Positions 33,061-44,285 of a DNA stretch of 64,000 bases are shown here, piece after piece. The position numbers and the translations under genes are program-made. The notes below the pieces were generated by a model. That model saw only the letters and a program-made list of their open reading frames with translations, was not told the origin of the DNA and did no database searches. Source of the DNA: Bactrocera neohumeralis (taxonomy: Eukaryota > Arthropoda > Insecta > Diptera > Tephritidae). Every line of letters starts with the position of its first letter. Within the stretch, counting starts at the first letter, position 1. The stretch covers positions 124,001 to 188,000 of the forward strand of contig NW_026089623.1 in NCBI RefSeq assembly GCF_024586455.1, in the 5' to 3' direction.

Positions 33061-33565
33061 TTTGTTGGTAACTGCCAAGAGAACAGCTCAGGATCTGACA
33101 CCAGACACTACAAACACTATAGCTCCAAATGAACTTTATTTGATTTTTTCGATTGGTTTTTGAAAATTTAATTAGAACAGATTTTTTTTACGAATTTATT
33201 TTTCCCGCTCTAACAAACAACTCTCAGTTATAAAGATTCAAAAAGAGATCTATATACATATGTCGGGGATTTGGTTCGTTACATATATGTATAAAAGAAA
33301 GTCGTGTTAGTTACACCATTTATAACTCAAGAACTGCTGAACCGTAGCTTAGAATCATGGGACAGACATAATATAATTTTTAACTCTTTATGTTAAAAGT
33401 CAATATAATTCATAAATACCAAAATTATATTTCAAATCATAAGCATGTGTTCAAAATGCAGGTAAGACTCATTTGAAAATTTTATTACCTCAAAAAAAGA
33501 AAGAAAAAAGTAAAAAAAAACTAACAACACAGAGCTAATACGGAAGAACACTAATTTTCGTATGC

Positions 33566-36535
33566 TTCTTCTTCTTAATTGGCGTAGACACCGCTTACGC
33601 GATTATAGCCGAGTTAACAACAGCGCGCCAGTCGTTTCTTCTTTTCGCTACGTGGCGCCAATTGGATATTCCAAGCGTAGCCAGGTCCTTCTCCACTTGG
33701 TCCTTCCAACGGAGTGGAGGTTTTCCTCTTCCTCTGCTTCCCCCGGCGGGTACAGCGTCGAATACTTTCAGAGCTGGAGTGTTTTCGTCCATCCGGACAA
33801 CATGACCTAGCCAGCGTAGCCGCTGTCTTTTAATTCGCTGAACTATGTCAATGTCGTAATATATCTCGTACAGCTCATCGTTCCATCGAATGCGATATTT
33901 GCCGTGGCCGACGCGCAAAGGACCATAAATCTTTCGCAGAACTTTTCTCTCGAAAACTCGCAACGTCGACTCATCAGTTGTTGACATCGTCCAAGCCTCT
34001 GCACCATATAGCAGGACGGGAATTATGAGTGACTTATAGAGTTTGGTTTTTGTTTGTCGAGAGAGGACTTTGCTTCTCAATTGCCTACTCAGTCCGAAGT
34101 AGCACCTGTTGGCAAGAGTTATCCTGCGTTGGATTTCTAGGCTGACGTTGTTGGTGGTGTTTACGCTGGTTCCAAGATAGACGAAATTATCTACGACTTC
34201 AAAGTTATGACTGTCAACAGTGACGTGAGTTCCAGGTCGCGAGTGCGACGACTATTTGTTTGATGACAGGAGATATTTCGTATTATCGGCATACGCCAGC
34301 AGCTGTACACTCTTATAAAAGATGGTACCTTCTCTATTAAGTTCTGCAGCTCGAACTATTTTCTCCAGAAGCAGGTTGAAAAAGTCACACGATAGGGAAT
34401 CGCCTTGTCTGAAACCTCGTTTGGTATCGAACGGCTCGGAGAGGTCCTTCCCGATTCTGACGGAGCTTTTGGTGTTGCTCAACGTCAGCTTTCACAGCCG
34501 TATCAGTTTTGCGGGGATACCAAATTCAGACATCGCGGCATAAAGGCAGCTCCTTTTCGTGCTGTCGAAAGCAGCTTTGAAATCAACGAAGAGGTGGTGT
34601 GTGCCGATTCTCCTTTCACGGGTCTTTTCCAAGATTTGGCGCATGATGAATATCTGGTCGGTTGTTGATTTTCCAGGTCTGAAGCCACACTGATAAGGTC
34701 CAATCTGTTTGTTGACGGGGGCTTTAATCTTTCACACAATACGCTCGATAGAACCTTATATGCGATGTTGAGGAGACTAATCCCACGGTAGTTGGCGCAG
34801 ATTGTGGGGTCACCTTTCTTATGGATTGGGCATAGCACACTTAAATACCAATCGTTGGGCATGCTTTCGTCCGACCATATTTAACAAAGAAGCTGATGCA
34901 TGCTCCTTATCAGTTCTTCGCCGCCGTGTTTGAATAGCTCGGCCGGCAATCCGTCGGCCCCTTCCGCTTTGTTGTTCTTCAGGCGGGCAATTGCTATTCG
35001 AACTTCTTCATGGTCGGGTAATGGAACGTCTGCTCCATCGTCATCGATTGGGGAATCGGGTTCTCCTTCTCCTGGTGTTGTGCGTTCACTGCCATTCAGC
35101 AGGCTGGAGAAGTGTTCCCTCCATAATTTAAGTATGCTCTGGGCATCGGTGACTAGATCACCTTTGGGGGTTCTACAAGAGTATCTCCGGTCTTGAAACC
35201 TTCTGTAAGCCGCCGCATTTTTTCGTAGAATTTTCGAGCATTACCCCTGTCGGCCAGCTTATCAAGCTCTTCGTACTCACGCATTTCGGCCTCTTTCTTC
35301 TTCTGTCTACAAATGCGTCTCGCTTCCCTCTTCAACTCTCGGTATCTATCCCATCCCGCACGTGTAGTGGTCGATCGTAACGTTGCGAGGTAGGCAGCGT
35401 GTTTTCTCTCCGCTGCGACACGGCACTCCTCGTCGTACCAGCTGTTCTTTTGCACTTTCCGAAAACCAATGGTTTCGGTTGCAGCTGTACGTAAGGAGTT
35501 TGAAATGCCGTCCCACAGTTCCCTTATACCGAGTTGTTGACGAGTGCTCTCAGAGAGCAGGAGTGCAAGCCGAGAAGAGAATCGTTCGGCTGTCTGTTGT
35601 GATTGCAGCTTCTCGACGTCGAACCTTCCTTGTGTTTGTTGGCGTGCGTTTTTTGCTGCACAGAGGCGGGTGCGAATCTTAGCTGCAACAAGATGGTCCG
35701 AGTCGATGTTAGGACCTCGGAGCGCGCGCACATCTAAAACACTGGAGACGTGTCTTCCGTCTATCACAACATGATCGATCTGGTTGGTAGTTTTTCGATC
35801 CGGAGACAGCCAGGTAGCTTGATGAATCTTCTTATGCTGGAATCTAGTACCACAGATAACCATATTTCGGGCCCCGGCGAAGTCAATCAGCCTCAACCCA
35901 TTTGGGGATGTTTCGTCGTGGAGGCTGAATTTACCGACCGTAGTGCCAAAGATACCTTCTTTGCCCACCCTGTCGTTAAAGTCGCCAAGCACGATTTTGA
36001 CATCGTGGCGGGGGCAGCCTTCATAAGCGCGCTCCAAGCACACTGTAGTAAATGTCACAAGGACCTACTCGTCTCTGTCCTTGTCCCGTCCATCGCATTT
36101 CTTGGACGGCGGTGATGTCGGCCTTTGTTTTTACGAGGACATCAACCAGCTGGGCAGCGGCACCTTCCCAATTAAGGGACCGGACATTCCAGGTGCATGC
36201 CCTTAATTCGTAGTCCTTATTTCGTTTGCCATGGTCGTCATCAAAAGGGGGGTCTCTCATCCGAGGCTGCTGTTGGTTTTTCATTGGGGTGGGCTTTTTA
36301 CGTGGCGGGTCCCAAACCCAGCGCACAACCCTATGTAGGAGATGTTTCGCCTTCTCACTTTAGCTCGCCTTCGAACGGATGTTCTTAGGCTACCCAGAGG
36401 ATACTTGGTCAAAGACCGGAAGTAGTGAGCTGCTTGAGCCATGTGTAAAAGAATCGCTCCTGGCCACTCCCAAGTGAATGGCGATCAGAGAACTTTCCTC
36501 ACTTGCGTGAACTTCTACACATGACTCCATCCTCC
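33566..36535 (-). mobile_element. RTE-clade LINE, copy 3
   Basis: GTATGC occurs at both sides (33560-33565 and 36536-36541) as a short target duplication. Minus-strand order: 5' UTR, endonuclease (36326-35530), linker and RT start (to 34900), RT (34862-34252), C-terminal region (34080-33595). The box around YADD is damaged: LLAYADN runs directly into TKYLLSSNK, so a segment after it is deleted. A short deletion also removes part of the endonuclease near 36040. Otherwise it is very close to copy 2. Confidence 0.85.
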
Positions 36536-36739
36536 GTATGCATGCATACTTAATAAATGTGTAATACTGATTATTGCTCCTGAACAAGACATTTTTTTTT
36601 AGGACGAACCCGTCAGTTTTTAATATCTCAACAAAAAATTACTTTACTAGATTATGGCGGAATTACTGTTTTATTTTATATTTAAACGGAAACGATGAAG
36701 AATGTACGTACATTTTCAAACTGATCCTTTCTCAAAAAT

Positions 36740-37180
36740 AATAAAATTTTTAAATATTGGGAATGGTAGAATAGAACTGCAACCAACCACGCAGGACAAT
36801 GGATCATAACTGGTTCATACAAGACTGGTTCATAATGTGCAGTCCACTACGCTGACTGTCGATTGGATTCCAGTGTGAAATGATGGAGCAATGTTTCTGT
36901 AATCACACACATATACAAAAATTTGGTTTTATTATGATTAATGAGCACTCAAACACTACCGAGGATCAGCAATTAGTTGTTTTTGTTGGATTATGAACTT
37001 GGGAGGCACCCACTTTGCACAGAGCTTTCGCCTCTTTAGGGCGTTCACTGCATTCATTGTCCTCGGTGCTTACATCGCCTCTTTCCAACTTAGCAAATCT
37101 CTTTACAAAGGTTGATTTCTCTGTTGCAGAGCCCAAATTCAACAGTAAAGCAATGCTTTACTAACACACGAAATACTTTT
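36740..37180 (-). pseudogene. mariner transposase relic inside Helitron B
   Basis: Reverse-strand counterpart of the relic at 31410-31870. Both share blocks corresponding to GTCCACTA..GTCGATTGGA and the SKLEKGE-type N-terminal segment, and both are decayed. Confidence 0.65.
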
Positions 37181-37372
37181 AATACATTTTTTTGTATACT
37201 AACACAAGTCACTTCATCCAAATACTATATCTCATTAACTAATAGCTCCTCCGTTGTTAAATTTGAACATAGTACATACATATGTACATATCTTTTAAAT
37301 GTAGAGGCTGACTAGAAATAATATAGATGGTATTAGTAGTATCACACAGCAAAGCTTGGACGGGTCCTCTAG

Positions 37373-37639
37373 TAATTAATAAACAAATTGAAAAATAATT
37401 ATTAAACGACTTTTTGTTTATTTCCTCATAACTGTTACGGCTCCTGAAATACAGCTGAAATCGGAGTATAAAGATATCTTAGCCAAATTAAGTGAATATA
37501 ATATTATGGTAAAAAAATAGTAAGACTTTTTAAGTTAAATTACGTGAGAAATCTAATTTGTCGAAATATTTTTTTTCTATGTTGGTATATAAACGAATTG
37601 GTGCTTTAGAATCGGCGATTTACAGACAGAGACGTAAGT
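37373..37639. other. No gene seen; flank of mariner relic
   Basis: AT-rich. It may include the 5' part of the next mariner relic, but I see no terminal repeat. Confidence 0.35.
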
Positions 37640-38200
37640 GGCATCGCTGGAATATCGGAAAGATCATTTGGGCATAAGATAAGTGAAAACACGTTTGGTT
37701 CAAAAATCACAAAATTTTTTCGAAAACCAGCGTCGCGTTGGCTTGTGCGAAACAATGCTTTCCGACTATCAGGATGTCATGAAAAATACTGCCAAAAATA
37801 AATACTATTTGAGTGTTATGCGTCGTTTGCCCGATGCTATTCGTAAAGAGGCCGACAATTCTTGGTTTTTGCAAAACGATAATGCACCGTCGCTTACTGC
37901 ATCGATTCTTCGTGAACTTTTGCCAAATTTTCAATCAATATCGTACCGCATCCACCGTTTTTGTCTGATTTAGCTTCCATTTCTCGCTAATCAGCAAACT
38001 CAAACGACCGCTCCGGGGATACCGTTTTGAGTCAATTGAAGACATAAAACGTGAATCGTTACGCGCTTTAAAGGTTATACGGGAAATTGACTTTAACAAT
38101 TGTTTCGAAGATTCGAGAAAACGTTAACACATTGACAGAAGTCTGTTCGGACTAAGGGTACTTACTTTGAGGGGGACGACATAGATTTTGATTAATAATT
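37640..38200 (+). pseudogene. mariner transposase relic (second family)
   Basis: The open frame 37683-37973 reads CETMLSDYQDVMKN, KYYLSVMRRLPDAIRKEADN and SWFLQNDNAPSLTASILREL, the blocks around the second and third catalytic positions of mariner (the HDNAP block reads NDNAP). The first Asp block (DETW) is deleted. Downstream TKGTYFEGDDIDFD is the C-terminal 'GGDYFEGD' block. No inverted terminal repeats were recognised. Confidence 0.8.
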
Positions 38201-38635
38201 ATGAACGAAGTCTTACTATTTTTGCTCATTGCAGTACTATTGTGTGTTGATGAAAATGTGTGAAATCGGATTCAAGTATACGAGAGTGCTCGAGATGGCA
38301 ATCACGACAGCAGTGTTCATAAGTATCACGTTCTGCGTGAAACTTTGGCAACAATATGTAACAAAAATTTTGGATATCTAGTCAGAACTTCCAACAGCAC
38401 TAATATCATTAGTATAGTTTTTCCTAGTTAGATTTTAACACAAATATAATATTTAAACAAAATACCAAATATGACTGTAAAACATTCACAATTTCGTCAA
38501 ATACAATAATATGTTGAATTCTTATGCAACATTATTTAATAGTATAAAGTTTTGCTTATATTGGAACACATTTTTATCGCCGCAAATTGCCTGGGCAAAA
38601 AGTGTTCGGTTACACCCTTAATCCTTTATAATATA
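38201..38635. other. No gene seen
   Basis: AT-rich sequence with no family recognised. Confidence 0.4.
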
Positions 38636-38808
38636 GGCTATGTTCGTAAATGCATCATGACGCGCATCATGACGATTGCATAACAAACAGAACGTTCAGA
38701 AATGCCAATATTGCAGCACTGCAATAATCAAGCGTTCAAAAAGACAACACTTCTATCAGTTGTCACTCATAATTTCTATCAAAAAATTGTTTACTGCATT
38801 TAACTACG

Positions 38809-39063
38809 ATGTCTGACGAAAAGTGCAAAACTGTTTTATTTTAATTTTTGTATTGAAATTTAGTTAAATTATGTTAATAATAATTGTATAAATTATTATT
38901 TTTAAATTTTTAGTGAAAATCTCAGTAATGCGGAGACACAGTTATTGCTAAGAGTACGGTTGAATATGGAGGACGAGTTTAAATCGGGTAGAAGGAAAAA
39001 AAATTTATTGTGGAAGAATGTTGTGACCGAAGTTAAAAAAGTAAATGAAAACAATAAAAATTA
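38809..39063 (+). pseudogene. Harbinger Myb/SANT-like DNA-binding protein piece
   Basis: After an ATG (MSDEKCKT) and a likely short intron ending TTTTTAG near 38911, the frame reads ETQLLLRVRLNMEDEFKSG and NLLWKNVVTEVKK. This is the trihelix 'LI.lR...F.......LW..v..e' pattern of Myb/SANT-like domains. It ends after about 50 codons, so it is a truncated domain. In Harbinger elements this partner helps bring transposase to DNA. Confidence 0.55.
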
Positions 39064-39149
39064 AAATGAAGTTCATCAGAAAAAAAAATAAAAAAAATTA
39101 TTCAAATAAAGGAAGGTGAGGTAAAGTAAATTTTTTATGATGAAAACAG

Positions 39150-39660
39150 AGTGGTAAAATAGTTTCTTCTATCGATTCCATTGATATCATCTGAACCAAC
39201 ACGGCGAATGGGGGCATCTTGAATTCCTTCGATTTCATTGTTGGTTTCCATATCGGCATGTGTTATTGTATCGTTAATATGTTCAAAATAACCTCTCTTA
39301 TTTATGATAAAATTGTGTAAGATAGCGCAAGCGAGTATTACATTAGGTGTGGCTTTAATGCTCGAAGCTTCAATTTAATTTAAAATTTTAAACTGTTTCT
39401 TAAAATTCCCGAAAGTTTGTTCTATAAATACTTTGTCTTTTAAAAGACAAACATTTGTACCTACAAATTTTTCTTTTTGACTTCAATACCCTTCTTTTTC
39501 TTAAATTTAAAGAAAATCTATAATTTCTTTGCTCAAAAATTTCGTCTAGTGTTAGATTCAGCAAAATTTCCATTTTAGTATTATACGCGTTCAAAAATGC
39601 AAACAAATGTATCTGCAAATTGTCAAAAATTGTATAAGAAGTATCAAACGTCAAACTTGC
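39150..39660 (-). pseudogene. Harbinger transposase, N- and C-terminal pieces only
   Basis: The minus strand begins LHLFAFLNAYNTKMEIL-like and TLDEIFEQRNYRF (N-terminal region), then after a jump gives ASSIKATPNVILACAILHNF and IINKRGYFEHI, the conserved C-terminal block (ACA.LHNF) of DDE Harbinger transposases. The catalytic core between them is deleted, so the gene is dead. Confidence 0.6.
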
Positions 39661-39687
39661 AGTGTTTCTACTGTTGCTTATAGTGCC

Positions 39688-40725
39688 CATACACGAGCAC
39701 ACAAGTGCGTTCGATCGGTATGAATTCGTTTGCCCATACACTACACACAAATCCATTTTGCGTTCGTTCTTCACAGAGTTAACATATGCGACAGGCAAGC
39801 GGAACATTTCTTGGAATTTATTTCTAATGTAGCATTTTTATCTATTTTATTGTATTTCGTTAATAAGTTATTCCAACTTTTATTTTTCTTACACTAACTA
39901 TGTATATGTATGAGCGTTTAGGCAAAAAGCGAAAACTTTGAAGCGTGATTTCTCGGTTTTTAATTTTTACGATTATTCTTAATTGACGGGCAGGATAGGA
40001 AAAAAACTAAAAGTCGTATGGAATTAGGGCAAAGTTTATTATCATTGACATAAAATTATCTTATATTTAAACTAAAAAAAATATTAAGAAAAGTCAAGTT
40101 TTAACATATTTTTAAACAGCATAAAGTAAAATTCTTTTGATCAGAAGCCACTATTTCTTCAATTTTTAATAAAATTTTAAATTCTACACATTTTTTTGGA
40201 ATTTTCTTAGTTTAACTAGAAGATAAATTAATAAAAAATATGAATCTCTTTGAATTTTTTGTTTCCGATAGAAATTGCGACCTGCATCCTGCCAGCCGTC
40301 CGAAAAATTTACATGCGAGATGCATCGGGTAATTGCTTCCCAAAGGCAGAATATCAAAGATTTCGTATCCAAAAAATTTGTGAAAGATGTTCAAATATAT
40401 AACTATAAAGCCTAGAAATTTCGCTTCAATCAATTATTTCTTTCCCTCCCAAAAAAAAATCCTCAAAAAAATCGATTTTTTGAAGCCTCGAAAGCAGGCT
40501 CTCCCTTTACCACTTGCCATTGTCCGCGATCTTCACTGTTCGGCGACACGAGAGAAATGAGATTTTGTGCGCCAACAACGCCATACACGATAAACATGTT
40601 CGCGCACCGATCGTAAAAAATCAAACATTTTCGCGAACATGGATCGGTACGCGAACAAGCCCATACACGATAAACCGCAAGCGCACACATACCGATCGAA
40701 CGCACTTGTGTGCTCGTGTATGGGC
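39688..40725. mobile_element. Inverted-repeat element with CCATACACGA-type ends
   Basis: GCCCATACACGAGCACACAA (39688) and its exact reverse complement end at 40725. The inverted repeat extends about 36 bp. The CCATACACGA motif recurs inside near each end (39733-type, 40571, 40652, 40672). No coding capacity or clear target duplication. Confidence 0.6.
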
Positions 40726-40967
40726 GCTTTTATGCTGCAAGTCATAATGCATTTACGAACAGAGCCATAATGTTTTGCCAGTACCTGAAAGCAGGAATCA
40801 GGTATATTTATCTCTGGCAGGAATAATGGGATGCCCAACTTATTCCAGTGTGAGAGCACCTCAAAATAAGCGTTTTTTATAACATTTTCCATTGTGGCCA
40901 CATCGAACAAAATAAGAATTTTTGGGCATTTAAATTAAAACGCCAAACGTTTATTACGATTGCAAAT

Positions 40968-41447
40968 TATTAGGGGTATTCTCTTGCTCTTGCAAGATTG
41001 CAGATTGCAAAAATACTATACCGAAATATACAAGAGCACGAGAGTACCCATTGCAGAATCTAGTGATACATATATGAATGGCTAATTCGGTCAATTTGTT
41101 GTGTTTAGCATGGCTATTGTGAATTGGCGCAACTTCTGCATACATTTTTAAGAAAAAAAACTGTAACAAATCTTTAAAATTTAAATAGAAATAATAAAAT
41201 CCATTTAAAACTTATCTTCCTCAACAATTTAACGACGTAATATGTCTTTATGTAAAATGGCAACTACAACAGGGTTGCAATTATATTTTTGCGTGACATT
41301 GCACGCAAATATACATAGGTTTTGGTCTGACATATTTTACAGCCCTTGCAAATATTTTTCTGCATGTGTTTGTTGTTGTGCCGTTGTAAATCTGCAATTC
41401 TTGCACCGTGCACCGGGTTTTGCAAGAGCAAGAGAATACCGCTATTA
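40968..41447. mobile_element. 470-bp MITE with TATTA target duplication
   Basis: The ends GGGGTATTCTCTTGCTCTTG and CAAGAGCAAGAGAATACCGC are inverted. TATTA is duplicated at 40968-40972 and 41443-41447. It is inserted in the hAT MITE. A second, truncated copy of the family lies at 57709-58172 in the opposite orientation. Small frames on both strands are not conserved as proteins. Confidence 0.7.
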
Positions 41448-41543
41448 TATATTGGACTTTTAATATATGGCGAAACCACTTAAATCCTTTTTTTTTGATT
41501 TTATGATATACTAAAACAACTGACTTTCGATCTTTCAATACTT

Positions 41544-43017
41544 AATCAGCCCTATTCTGCATTTCGATTACGTTCCCGCTCTACGCTCCGTCTGAATCGA
41601 AAATAGGTATTCTGAGTTACGATTGGATTGAAAGAAGAAGAGGAGGAGCTGTAGCTCTTTCGAAGTCAGCTGTTTGCCTTGAAACGTGTGAAAATGAAAC
41701 ATAACAAAGCAAAAATACACAAATTATTGTTGGTTTATTAAAATAAAGAAATTATATCGCGTTTTTTTAACACTAACATGGAATCAGTAGCGGCAGCGAT
41801 ATTACTTGAGGAGGAGAGCAATGCATTATTCAAAATATGCCCTACATTATTCTATTAAATAAAAACAATTGCATTCAGTGCATTTTACAGCTCCTATATT
41901 AAAAAAGTAAATGCTTTTATTTCATTTCACAGCTCGTTATATAAATGAATAATAGTAAAATAAATAAAAGGCTAACAATTAAAAAATGACTACTTTGAAT
42001 CCGGCTTATAATTTGGATCTAATCTTAGCATTTGCATTTTTATTTCTACTTTTTCCTTCACCAGCTCTTCCTTAATTCTATTGTGTCGCTTCTGTTCTTC
42101 AAGTTGCTTCACTGCAGTCTCCGCCAAAGTTTCTAGAGAACGATTCATGTGCCGTAAATATGAAGTAACTTCTTTCATTTTACCAAAGGCAGCTGAATTT
42201 TTTCGTCTCTGCATAAAATTCTTTTTGATTTGTATCTGTTGCTTAAGTAATGAAGAAGTGCTCTGGTTGTCTGCTCTCGCCTCTCTATTTTGTCTGCTAG
42301 CTCTACTGGTTGAAGGGATATCATCCGTTTCCAAACCCGTCAAAGCTATCACCTTTTCATCAAGTGGGCTTATGCGTTGTAAACGGCAAGGACCTCCACC
42401 GGTGCTCATCCTTTCTTTTTTGTTATGCGATAATTTTCGCTTCATGTAGCATTTTCAGTCAATCCAGACCTGCACGAAAACGTTAAATTTAACTTAATTT
42501 TTTAAAATTAATTGTAGGTAATACCTTACCTCCATGTATTGGAATCTTTTGTTGGTGGGCCAAGTGCATTTAAATTCCTTGCAACCTCCTCCCAAAACTC
42601 CTGTACTTCTTCCTTCGGTCGCTTTTGGAAGCCCTGCGCAATATCTCTTTTCGTGGCCATCATATCACACAATTTTTCGTATTGCTCTGCCGTTGTTACT
42701 TTTGACCTGCAAACATATCAAAAAATATCATTTAAGCACAAACAACCAAGGACACCACCATTATGTCTTTTAGAACTATAATCATAAAGTTTTACTTACA
42801 TATTTGAGGAAATTATTTTATCCAAGTGCACGAAAATGAATATACATACATATAACGGCTTTCCGCCGACAAAACTTCAACGTACAAAAACGTAATTACG
42901 ATCGCAATGCAGAATACATAGAATTGGAATTTTCGAAGTTGAATCGAAACGCAGAATACCAAAGTTGCCAATCGGAGAAAATTTCGATTCGAGTAGAAAT
43001 GCAGAATAGGGCTGAAT
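41544..43017. mobile_element. PIF/Harbinger-type element H1 (no transposase core)
   Basis: The ends CAGCCCTATTCTGCATTTCG and GAAATGCAGAATAGGGCTG are inverted, with a 3-bp AAT duplication (41544-41546, 43015-43017). On plus, a frame starts MESVAAAILLEEESNALFK at 41779 and stops after 26 residues, like the start of a deleted transposase. On minus lies an intron-containing Myb/SANT-like gene. The TSD is AAT rather than the usual TWA, so the superfamily call rests mainly on the gene pair. Confidence 0.65.
41990..42800 (-). pseudogene. Harbinger Myb/SANT-like regulatory protein with introns
   Basis: A short 5' exon ends AAATAT|GTAAGT at 42800. The next exon (42706-42530) begins after TTTGCAG and reads SKVTTAEQYEKLCDMMATKR, ending NALGPPTKDSNTW, a Myb/SANT-like (zeste-type) DNA-binding domain. 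The start codon appears to be split as AT|G across the intron. After a second intron (GTAAGG to GTGCAG) the last exon encodes KRKLSHNKKERMSTGG, SRASRQNREARADNQS and a charged helical tail ending NYKPDSK at 41990. The join is one base out of frame and an in-frame TGA precedes MKRKLS, so this copy is probably broken. Confidence 0.6.
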
Positions 43018-43379
43018 AAGGTGAATAAAGCCTGTTAGTTGTCAATTAATGAATGTTTTTAATCATTTGTAATAGAAAATTATTTCTATTATGCATCAAA
43101 TTACAAAACGTTTCATGAAATATGTTTAAATTTCGCATTTTCTTTGATTTTTATTGTTTTAAATTTTTATTAACGATCTTGAACGGCGGCAACAAATTTC
43201 TCCGTTCACATATATTTTTGGTATAATTTCAATCTGGCCGTTCCAGTCATTCCAATTGCAAAACGTCAAAACCTACCCAATCCAGTCAACTGTCAAAGTT
43301 CGGTAGGTGAGCGGCTCTCACATTTCCAGTGACAGGAGAGTTGGGCATACCATTATTCCTGCCTGAAAGTATCTCCATA

Positions 43380-43835
43380 GCTTTAAGCAGGAATAATGGG
43401 ATGCCCAACTCCTCTCTCGCTGGAAGTGAGAGAACAATTGCTAAACGTCAAAACCACCTAAACTTTGACAGTTGACTGGATTGGGGAGGTTTTGACGTTT
43501 AGCAGTTGGAAACGAGCGATGGCCAGATTGAAATCTTACCAAAGAAATATATAAACGGAGGGATTTGTTGCATCGTTCAAGACCTCTTATCAAAAATGCA
43601 AAACAATGAAAATTAAATAAATTTGTGAAATTTAAAGGTAATTTGAAACATCAATAAATAGCCACTGTTTAGTAATTTATATTCGTACTAAATGTTGGGT
43701 ATTGGGTTAATAAATGCCCAAAAAATGTTATTTTGTTCGATCTGGCCATAATGGAAAATGTTATAAAAAAAACGCTTATTTTGAGGCGCTCTCACACTGG
43801 AATAAGTTGGGCATCCCATTATTCCTGGCTTTAAG
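43380..43835 (-). mobile_element. hAT-type MITE, copy 3
   Basis: GCTTTAAG duplicated at 43380-43387 and 43828-43835 flanks a 440-bp element with ends CAGGAATAATGGGATG and its reverse complement. It contains the family hairpin (about 43430-43510). Uninterrupted, so it is the reference copy here. Confidence 0.9.
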
Positions 43836-44285
43836 CCTTGAATGTTGCGAGAATAAAAATTTCGGTTCCACTTAACACTCTTTCCCTGTTTTAACTTTCC
43901 TTTTTGCATCTGCAGTGGAAAATTTTTGATTTAACCAAATTCCTTTTCTTCTCTAATTCCGGTCATTTTATATTTTACATATATTTTATGCAGCAAAGAT
44001 GCTCAATATCACAATGCCAAAAAAAATATTAAGCATATGTATGTATATGCATAAAAAGGATTTGACTTATTATAATACATACAAATATGGAAATAAATAT
44101 TTGTCAATAAAATTAAATTAAGCATTTCTTTCATTACATCATAAATATAAGGATGATACCATTTATCAAATCCTGGTCAACTAAATATAAATATCGACTA
44201 ATAATCGTAAATTAATTTTTAAGCTGAAACATATATCTATATATGTTAGAACAATAAATCAAAAATATTTTTGATATATTTAAAA
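43836..44285 (-). other. 3' flank / possible 3' UTR of TM9SF4
   Basis: AT-rich sequence directly downstream of the TM9SF4 stop. No clear AATAAA on the minus strand was identified. No other gene seen. Confidence 0.4.

Larger units (their letters stand above)
33284..37372 (+). mobile_element. Short Helitron, copy B, split by an RTE LINE
   Basis: The 5' region (TATATGTATAAAAGAAAGTC and CTCAAGAACTGCTGAACCG) matches the start of copy A in reverse. The 3' end reads GGACGGGTCCTCTAG|TAATT at 37358-37372. Homology to copy A runs to about 33480 and resumes near 36700. The roughly 3.2 kb between is an inserted RTE LINE and flanking sequence. The same mariner relic lies in the right part, on the minus strand (36740-37180). 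Confidence 0.75.
38636..40766. mobile_element. PIF/Harbinger-type element H2 with deleted transposase
   Basis: The inverted ends GGCTATGTTCGTAAATGCAT and ATGCATTTACGAACAGAGCC flank 2.1 kb. ATA follows on both sides, a 3-bp target duplication. The element has a Myb/SANT-like gene on plus and transposase pieces on minus, the two-gene layout of PIF/Harbinger elements. A further inverted-repeat element (39688-40725) is inserted next to the transposase start. Confidence 0.65.
40784..43369. mobile_element. hAT-type MITE, copy 2, carrying two nested insertions
   Basis: CCTGAAAG occurs at 40784-40791 and 43362-43369, an 8-bp target duplication. The left end starts CAGGAAT at 40792, repeats as CAGGAATAATGGGATG at 40818, and the right end finishes CATTATTCCTG at 43361. 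The interior matches copies 1 and 3 once a 470-bp MITE (40973-41442) and a 1.47-kb Harbinger element (41547-43014) are removed. Non-coding. Confidence 0.85.

Noticed and set aside
41242..41538. Small overlapping frames in the 470-bp MITE
   Set aside because: The second copy (57709-58172) does not conserve them; non-coding MITE.
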